Source of the DNA: Sinotaia quadrata
Taxonomy: Eukaryota > Mollusca > Gastropoda > Architaenioglossa > Viviparidae
Assembly (NCBI GenBank): GCA_028829895.1
Contig: CM054177.1
Location: forward strand, 49,806,664 to 49,870,663
Reading direction: 5' to 3'
DNA: 64,000 nt
Shown here piece by piece: positions 56,440 through 64,000 of this stretch. Position numbers and translations under genes: made by a program. Positions within the stretch are counted from its first letter, which is position 1. Each line of letters begins with the position of its first letter. The notes beneath the pieces are model-generated. The model saw only the letters and a list, made by a program, of their open reading frames with translations. It did no database searches and was not told the DNA's origin.

Positions 56440-58428
56440 TACTGTGTTGATTTCTATCAGCAGAATTAATTAATAAAGCATACCATATTATTACTAATTT
56501 GTTAAAAGAATGAATTGGAGCCATGGTGTAATTTCCTTTTGTTTTCAAAGTTATGAGAGTTTTGATTTGAAACAATGAAATAAAATAGTAAACCTAAATG
56601 ATTAACCAGAAATATAATGACATTTTAATCAAAAGGAGTAAAATAAATAAAACAGAAGTGAAAACAGCTCATATGTTATTGTAGACTATAAAATATGTAA
56701 AACACTTGAACATTTTAAAAATTACAAAAAGAATAAATTATGTAAATAAAATAATCAAATGCAAAAAGACTATGTATAATGTTTATGTATATAGCTGAGC
56801 AACAATGAAGCCAGATGAAAAAATAATTTTCTATGAACAGAAATCATTAAAAAAAAATTAGGAAAATATGCATGTATTGTAGATAATTATGCAGTATACT
56901 ATGTATTTATGAATGGTATGAATACAAGTACAATTATGGCTGAGTAGTGAGTATGTTTGTTAATGAATCCCCATAAACATATTTTCTTAGTGTAAGGTAA
57001 TAATTAAATCCATACTTATTATTTAAAAGGCAAAATTTGTTTCTTTTTTTTTTTTTTTTTAAAAGATAACATTAGTTTAATTCACTTCATATGATGTTAT
57101 GTTGTCTTCACTGAATTAATAACATTATGTGGAGAGTCCAGTGTATATATAAATTAAGCATGAACTTACATGAACATTATAAAATTATTATAAAATCAAG
57201 AAAAGTTTCAAAAGCAATTTTATTATCTATAATCTGATCTAGTAAGTAAATATTTCAAAATAATTACCATGTCTAAATTAAAATGACAAAATAATGATGT
57301 CATCTATTTATATGTAAATTATGTATAATCATTTCTTCTAAATGACAAAATAATAACATCATCGATTTCTAGTTAAATTATCTATAATAACTGTCTCAAA
57401 ATCACAAAATAATGACATCATCTATTTATAATTAAATTTTCTATAATCATTATCTCTAAGTTAAAATTACAAATCTGCTGCAAACATTTTACTAATGGCG
57501 TTTGAAAAATTCATCATTGAATCAAAGTTTATACTGTCAGAAATCAGCAAAAACAATTGAATTTTAAATTTATTTTCAAAATTTCAAATTGACAGGATCA
57601 GTTGATTTACATATAAGCACCCAATAATTACACTACATGAAATATAAAAGTATGACATGCATTTGGGTATGTCTTTGCTCAAAGGCAGCATACTACTTTT
57701 ACTAGTTAGGTATAAGATACAGGAGGAACCAGAAATCTTGAAAAATACAGAATGGCACAAACTTTCCAGATAAAATGTATGTTAATGGAAAGGAGTTATT
57801 ATACAGTAAAATTAAACAGTGTATTTGTTATGACAGCACTACAAACAATGATTTTGTTGGCAGGATCAATATGCAGGTTAACTTAATGTTAAATGTTGGA
57901 GCAAGGATGGTGATATCTGCACAACAGTCAAATTTGTGGCATAACAGATTGTACTCTATCTAGTGAACACAAACATACATGATTAATTATACATTATTTT
58001 GAGCATTCACATTATCTGACATTTTGATTACTTTATCATCCCTTGGATCTATCAATTAGTATTGCTGTAATGTTTAAAAATTAAATTACTCCATCTGAGG
58101 CTGCAACATCTAGCTGATTTAAGTACTATATAGAATTTCATAGTGAGCATTTCAGCCTTCAATTTGAGTGAGTTAAAATTCATAAAAAATACGTTGTTTT
58201 TTTTTGGGGGGGGGGGTTTACAAAACTCAGACATTTAAAGAATTTTTGTGGCATAAGGATATTCTTCCAGATGAAAACATATATAAGAACATATATATTT
58301 GTTGCATAACAGAGAAGTATAGTAATAGCTCCACAAAACACTTCTTTTAATAAGTAGGAACTGTCATAGAGATAAAACTAAGTAATATTACAAAACCAAA
58401 CTAATCCTACACAAAATGAATAACTTAC
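56440..58428. other. Intron, no gene seen
   Basis: AT-rich intron. A loose three-copy repeat (AATGACATCATCTATTTATA, TAAATTATCTATAATCA) lies at about 57285-57460. A T-run next to a G-run lies at 58195-58216. Confidence 0.4.
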
Positions 58429-58861
58429 TGAGTGCACTCGCTGGATCTTGTACATGAAGGTCACCTGTAAACATCTTACCAACATCTGGTATTTTAGGGT
58501 CGTGTGATGAGTAAAATGAGTCTGTAACTTCAAACTGATGAGAGAGAATCCTTTTCATTCCTATTTCTGAATCCTGCACATATTTGCCTAGAGAGGATCC
58601 TCGTTCATTGTGGCTAAAAGTCCTGTATGGACTTTCCTCTCTGGTGAGAAAGCTGTCTGATAGTGTTGAGGGTCTCTGGGTTTGAGAGATTCTATTTATC
58701 TGCAAATTATTTTGTGACAAAGCAGAGTTTCCAGATATGGTTGAATTATTCAAAGATATATCTTGTTTTCTGCCTGAATTATTAATAGCTGGCTGAAGAC
58801 GAAGAACATCAGGCCCATAGATATCACTGTCATTTTCTGTTTGCATTACAGAATGGGCAAT
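58429..58861 (-). CDS. Disordered-protein gene, second visible exon
   Basis: TCACTGTATTGCAG acceptor and CTCA|GTAAGT donor bound a 433-base exon. It starts in phase 0: IAHSVMQTENDSDIYGPDVL, then a Ser/Asn-rich stretch (SLNNSTISGNSALSQNNLQI), REESPYRTFSHNERGSSLGK, and ends GDLHVQDPASAL plus one base. No domain recognised. S/T-P sites suggest phosphorylation. Confidence 0.83.
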
Positions 58862-60479
58862 CTGCAATACAGTGATAATAAATGTGTGTGATTTCTTCAA
58901 GTGCATTAAAAATAAAAATAAGAAAGGCAAGAAAGATCAAGATAAAAAGCACATTCTTTTTAAACTGCTATTACCAGTGAGTTAATTTTCCTTAGAATGA
59001 GTGTACAGAAGTTGGTATATTTTGATGTTGACAGTCAAGTGATCAGTGACTATTAGGAGAGGCAATTTTAGAAGTTAGAGAATTTTATCACGAAATCTTG
59101 TCAGGTGAAAAATAAAATATTGAATCTTTTTACTTACCAGGTCTTTATACTAATAATCTGCTTTGAATAAATTCAGACTTAAATGTATCTATGATTTAAA
59201 TCTGTATGTCTGGTGGATATACACATATGACTAATCCCATTAATTTTTCTATTTAATAATAAAGAGGTTGTTGTAATGTTCAAATCATGTTCTGATGAAA
59301 TAAAGTTATGTAGAAAAAAAAAATGATATCTATAATACTTTTTGAGATTTTGTTAATAGTGTCAGCATTTATGAGAACTCTTTTCCAAAGTTTATAGGCA
59401 ATTTAAGGAAAATTTTCAAGGACTTTTTATGAGCTGAGTATTATAATTATCAAGGACCACCAGCGTATGCACTAAGTGTGAAAAGTAAAATTTCTTACAA
59501 TAATAACTATGACATTTTTCATTGCAATATGATTTGTAAATGAGATGTGTTTTTTGCAAACTAATGGTAGGGAAAAAAGGTGACATTTTTTAAAAATCCA
59601 AGACTTCTCAACTAATTTAAGTGTTTATAGACAAATTTAAGTGCTTTCAAAATAAAATTCAAGTATTTTTCAAGATGGTTCAAACTTTTCAAGGTTGCTG
59701 TGGACCCTGATTTTAGATCCAATGAATATGTGATTTACCAAGCTCAGTTTAAGTACAATATAAAAATGAAAAGCAACCAACAATTCTTTTAAACACACAG
59801 AAAGAACAAGAATAATTGGAATATAATGTCAAACTGGAATTTCACATAATATAAACTGCAAAGAAAAACATTGCTTTCATTTTATAAAATCACAAAAAGA
59901 AACTGGGGACATTCATGTTATTGCTTATTTATATCCAAAGGGATTGAAAAATATACCCAAACACAAAGTAACCATTAACCAAAGTAAGTGCTATTCAGAG
60001 AATGTAAACTGAATGTAAACAGTCACATCTCTGAGGATATGTATCTCTCAGTGGTTCACTTCTCAAATTAATCAGTAAACAATTTTTTACCAACAGGTAC
60101 AAAGATAACAACTTGTGTTTAATACTAATTATGTATGTGTGCGTGCATGTATGCTAGCTTAAGTGATTATGCATGTCACATTTGTGCCCGTTTGAGTTGG
60201 AGATGGACATAGCTAATCAAACTACTTACCACTATACCAGTCATGTGATTTTTCAAACTGAATTTTCTTGCAAAACCCTTAAGTTCTAAAAAGCACTTAG
60301 AAGTGATATCAAGAACTCATAAAAGAATCACTTGAATTCAGCAGCAAATTATAATAATGCCTTCTTACATCACAAAATGGTAAATTAAAATAGTTAATTT
60401 CTTAAAGTATGTATCTGAACAATTATCTCTCCAATAAACCTATTCTTCATTTATTTAAAACAAGAACTGAACAATATAA
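58862..60479. other. Intron, no feature seen
   Basis: AT-rich intron between the first and second visible exons. Nothing recognised. Confidence 0.4.
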
Positions 60480-61060
60480 GATGTCATTAAAAGACCATGA
60501 AATTATGAAACTGTTTAGCAAAATAAAAAAATATAAATAATGAAAGAATAAAGTAAAAGCTAAAAGTAAACAATAAAACAAATAATAAAAGAAAGCTAAA
60601 AGTAAACAAACAAAAAATAAAAGAAAGAATAAAGTAAAAGCTAAAAGTAAACAAACAAAAAAATAAAAGAAAGAATAAAGTAAAAGTAAACAAATAATAA
60701 AAGAAAGAATAATAAAGTAAAAGTAAACAAATAATAAAAGAAAAATAAAGTAAAAGCTAAAAGTAAACAAACAAAAAGTAAAGCTATAACTAAACAAAAC
60801 AAAACAAAACAAAAATAAATAAAAGAGAGAATAAAGTAAAAGCTAAAGGTAAATAAACAAAAAATAAAAGAATAAAGTAAAAGCTAAAAGTAAACAAATG
60901 AACAAATGAAAAAATAAAAGAAAGAATAAAGTAAAAGCTAAAAGTAAACAACACAAACAAACAAAATAATAAAAGAAAGATTAAAGTAAAACTGAACAGT
61001 AAAGAAACGAAAAATAAAAGAAGGAATAAAGTAAAAGCTTAAAGTAAACAACAAAAAAAC
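60480..61060. repeat. A-rich degenerate repeat, about 40 bp units
   Basis: Around fourteen units of AATAAAGTAAAAGCTAAAAG then TAAACAAACAAAAAATAAAA with indels. Minus-strand ORFs across it are low-complexity Phe/Leu/Tyr and not genes. Confidence 0.85.
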
Positions 61061-63722
61061 TCTTAACAAGTATTATTGAAATTAAAAAGACAGAACTGAT
61101 ATGATTTTAAAACATTGTGTAAAACTAACAAAACAAATATTTTAGTTTTATAATATATACATTATTTAAAAAGAAGCTAATAGTTTAGCAAGGGTTATCT
61201 TTTCCACATTAAATTATTAATGTTTAAAACCCCATTTAAAAGTAAACATTTCATTCATTTTAAATATAATTATATATTTCTTTATAGTTTATTTCAAGAA
61301 AAATAGCATATATTCAAACCATCATAAAAGAGCATGTGAAAGTGACGATAAGATTGGTCAAAACCCGAAGAGTAACTGATCTCATGTGGTTGAGTAAATT
61401 TGTCATCCCTATTTCTAAACTTAATAATTATATATTTGTTGCCAATGTTAACGTGACCCAACCTTGAACACTGCTTATGATGATATTTTTTACCATTTGG
61501 AGTAAACAACACAGGTGGAGAATATGCTAGAACTTGCTGATGCAATCCAAACCGGTTCTAAGCAGATGAATAGTTTTTTTGACTAATAGTCTTACACTTG
61601 TTCATAACAACTTCATTCAATGGGGATGGGCTGAAAGTTATTTTGTAAAGAAAGTTCTATATTCAAATCACTTTGATTTTGACATTAGCCTGGTCATAAA
61701 GGCGACTGTTAGCTGAAAAGTTAACAGATTGATAAAGAAATATTTCGTACCTGTTTGCTATTGATCTATGATTCAAACTGGAGAGTGTTTTATGTAATTG
61801 ATCCATTATGTCTATATTCACTAATTTGATGACAGAGTACATTATACTTGTGAATTTTGATCAATGCTATATTTATTATGCTGCATGTGTATAAGGCTAA
61901 TGAATATTGTTGCAAGATTTGTAAGTTGAGAATATGTGTAAAGGAGAAAGGAGTTTAGAGATGAAATACTCCTGAAATTTAGCTGTGCTTTAATTTGACT
62001 TTTGGAGAGAGGAGTGCGCCTTTTTTTTTTGTTTCATAACCTTGTATCTGCTTCAGACTGCAGTGACTACTGTACTCTATCGAATCACGGTGTGTCTATC
62101 TAACACTTTCATCGAATTTATCAGTAAATGTGTTGCTGTAAGTTTCTTCCTGTGAGTTCAGTCCAAGAGCCGATACAGTGAAAATTGAGGCTTGAATTTG
62201 GTCTTGAGAATTAACGAAGATTATTTTGAACAATCCTCGTGGTGTGCTTGAGTGGTGCACATGAAAGTTCTAGAACACTCTTCGTGATGTGCTTTGATAG
62301 CACATATGAAGTTCTGGATGATTCTCCATGGTGTGCTTTGTGAAAGCATCAAAGATTCTGGAACAGTAATGTAATGTGCCTAGAAGGGGTACATTGGACC
62401 ATCAGCTAAATAAGAAAGACAGTGACTTGTTGCAAACTGCATGATTGGGAACACATGCCAGTGACAGCTGCCATCATTGAAAAGGTTATGTGCATTCACT
62501 ATAATTATCTCTCTGAAACTCCACTCTCATTTCCATGATGAAACCATATCTATGAACTTGATTATATATAATATGCTAATTTGACTGCTGATGTCTATGC
62601 TAGGATAACTGATTGTCTAACGTTTAATCAAACACTATTGTGAAGAGATGTAAATGTCAACGCTCTTTTGATTATATTCATAAGTTGTATATTTAATTGT
62701 TGATTTAATAAATTTACTGTTAAATTTATTAATCTTCTTGCACATACATTAAAACCTTATGTTGGAGTAATAGAGGATGGATGGGGCTTGTTAAATATAA
62801 ATAAAAGACAGATTTTTATTACTCCTTTAGTAAGTTTCCACCTACAGAACATAATGCGACAGTAAAACATTTATCTTATTATTGTGTAAAGAGTTTTACA
62901 ACACCTTTATAATCCGCCGAGTGAAAGGCATTTTGGTCTTGTGGGAGAATTATTAATAATTATAAAATAAGATTGTCGATCACTTGTAATTAGTTATGTG
63001 TTATTAATTAATAAATAATAATCACGAGTGAAGGGTGCCTAGAGGTGTCATAACTCAACAGTTATTTTTAGAAGTTCATTTATTTATTTATTAAAAAATA
63101 TACATTAGAGTCCTTAAAAGTAGTTCATACTGGAAAGAGGTTTCAGTTGATTATGCACAGTAGGAAGGAAATCAATGAAGTATAAAGAGGCTCTAGAAAG
63201 TACTCATAATTCAACACAAACATCTATGGTGATTTGTTGAGACTCACAGTTTAACCTATTTGGAAGATGAGCATTAATTGCTTTATGTTTTACAATTTTT
63301 AATTTTTATTATTATTAATATTTTTTATTATCTGAAAGCTATAAATATAAAAATTATACAAAAAATGCATACAGAATTATTTTTCTTCTTTTAATGGACC
63401 AATCAGACTTTAGTTTACAATACATAAAGGAATAACAAGACAATCATAAAATGGTGCATGAACACACAAGTTTGACTATTGGGCTATAATGCTTCAAGTT
63501 ACTAGTTTTGGAGGCAACCACAAAGTATTTTTGTCTTTGTTATAGATACAATAATGAAATCCAGAAAGAAAAAAAAACCTTTAAAAGAAGAAAACTTTAA
63601 CTTTGTATATATAAAGTGAAGTGGCGATGTTGTGACTGCCTACTTTGAGATGGCACCTGAAATGGAAAACATGGAAATGAAAAAATAAACTCACATTGTC
63701 ATGCCACATACAAATTCTCTAC
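61061..63722. other. Intron, no gene confirmed
   Basis: Intron of the disordered-protein gene. At 62215-62365 a degenerate approximately 58-bp repeat (GTGGTGTGCTTGAGTGG, GTTCTAGAACACTCTTCGTG) is visible. From about 61570 to 63060 the sequence is less AT-rich and could hold an old element, but no family signature was found. Confidence 0.35.
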
Positions 63723-63905
63723 CTTGTCAGCTAATATGCTAAGAGCACGGTTATGAGGAGTTTCTGTCAGGTCTTTGTCTTCCATTGTGGGGACCCTGTC
63801 AGGAATGTGGCCAAGTGGCTGCTTCAGAGAGGCTCTCTGAGGTGTACTGGCCAAGTTAAACTTCTTATTTTCAACATGTTCTTTCTTTCGTCTCCAATCA
63901 GTTTT
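63723..63905 (-). CDS. Disordered-protein gene, first visible exon
   Basis: TTCGAATTTTAACAG acceptor and AAG|GTAGAG donor bound a 183-base exon in phase 0 at both ends (61 codons): KTDWRRKKEHVENKKFNLAS, TPQRASLKQPLGHIPDRVPT, MEDKDLTETPHNRALSILAD, K. It is basic first and acidic later. It is internal, so the gene starts beyond the right edge. The join with the second exon gives SILADK-IAHSVM, plausibly one helix. Confidence 0.8.
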
Positions 63906-64000
63906 CTGTTAAAATTCGAAACAAAGCTAAAGGAATAAATATACTAGTACATTCACACCAGAATGATGCAAACATAAATGTAACAGCATTATTTTTCTAA

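Noticed and set aside
60447..60812. 121-codon minus-strand ORF rich in Phe, Leu and Tyr
   Set aside because: Translation of an A-rich degenerate repeat; not protein-like.

Overview
The window is eukaryotic nuclear DNA. It is strongly AT-rich, its genes are split into short exons by long introns with GT-AG junctions, and it is packed with minisatellites, microsatellites and decayed DNA transposons. A metazoan is certain from the protein families (RRM, Mab-21/ITPRIP-like). A mollusc or another lophotrochozoan is my best guess from texture, but nothing here proves it.

Three genes can be read. (1) A minus-strand RNA-binding-protein gene occupies at least 26.5 to 2.2 kb. I rebuilt twelve exons whose splice phases all agree (about 508 codons). 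They encode three RRM domains and an acidic linker made of a 7-residue repeat. The left end runs out of sight. The right end may start from a noncoding exon near 29.9 kb. (2) A plus-strand gene at 32.2-34.5 kb encodes a 763-residue membrane-anchored Mab-21-domain protein resembling the ITPRIP family, in one coding exon. A shortened broken copy lies 3 kb upstream. (3) A minus-strand gene at 63.9-45.6 kb has six phase-consistent exons encoding a long, Ser-rich, mostly disordered protein that I do not recognise. Its 5' end is outside the window.

Mobile DNA: a degenerate hAT element (0.28-1.63 kb), a non-LTR retrotransposon fragment (39.5-40.0 kb), a broken piggyBac-like transposase (51.3-53.2 kb) and a 960-bp TA-flanked non-autonomous element with CAGT termini (55.48-56.44 kb). 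Two of them carry their own internal minisatellite.

The most striking theme is where tandem repeats begin. In the RRM gene, three intronic arrays start exactly on a splice site and a few coding bases, so the array consists of serial copies of a real acceptor (2.3 kb) or a real donor (19.2 kb and 25.6 kb). A fourth array lies wholly in coding sequence (6.9-7.1 kb), and the last codons and stop of the Mab-21-like gene are duplicated in tandem. Minisatellites here seem to be born on functional sequence and may generate decoy splice sites. No tRNA, rRNA, CRISPR array or prokaryotic feature was seen.
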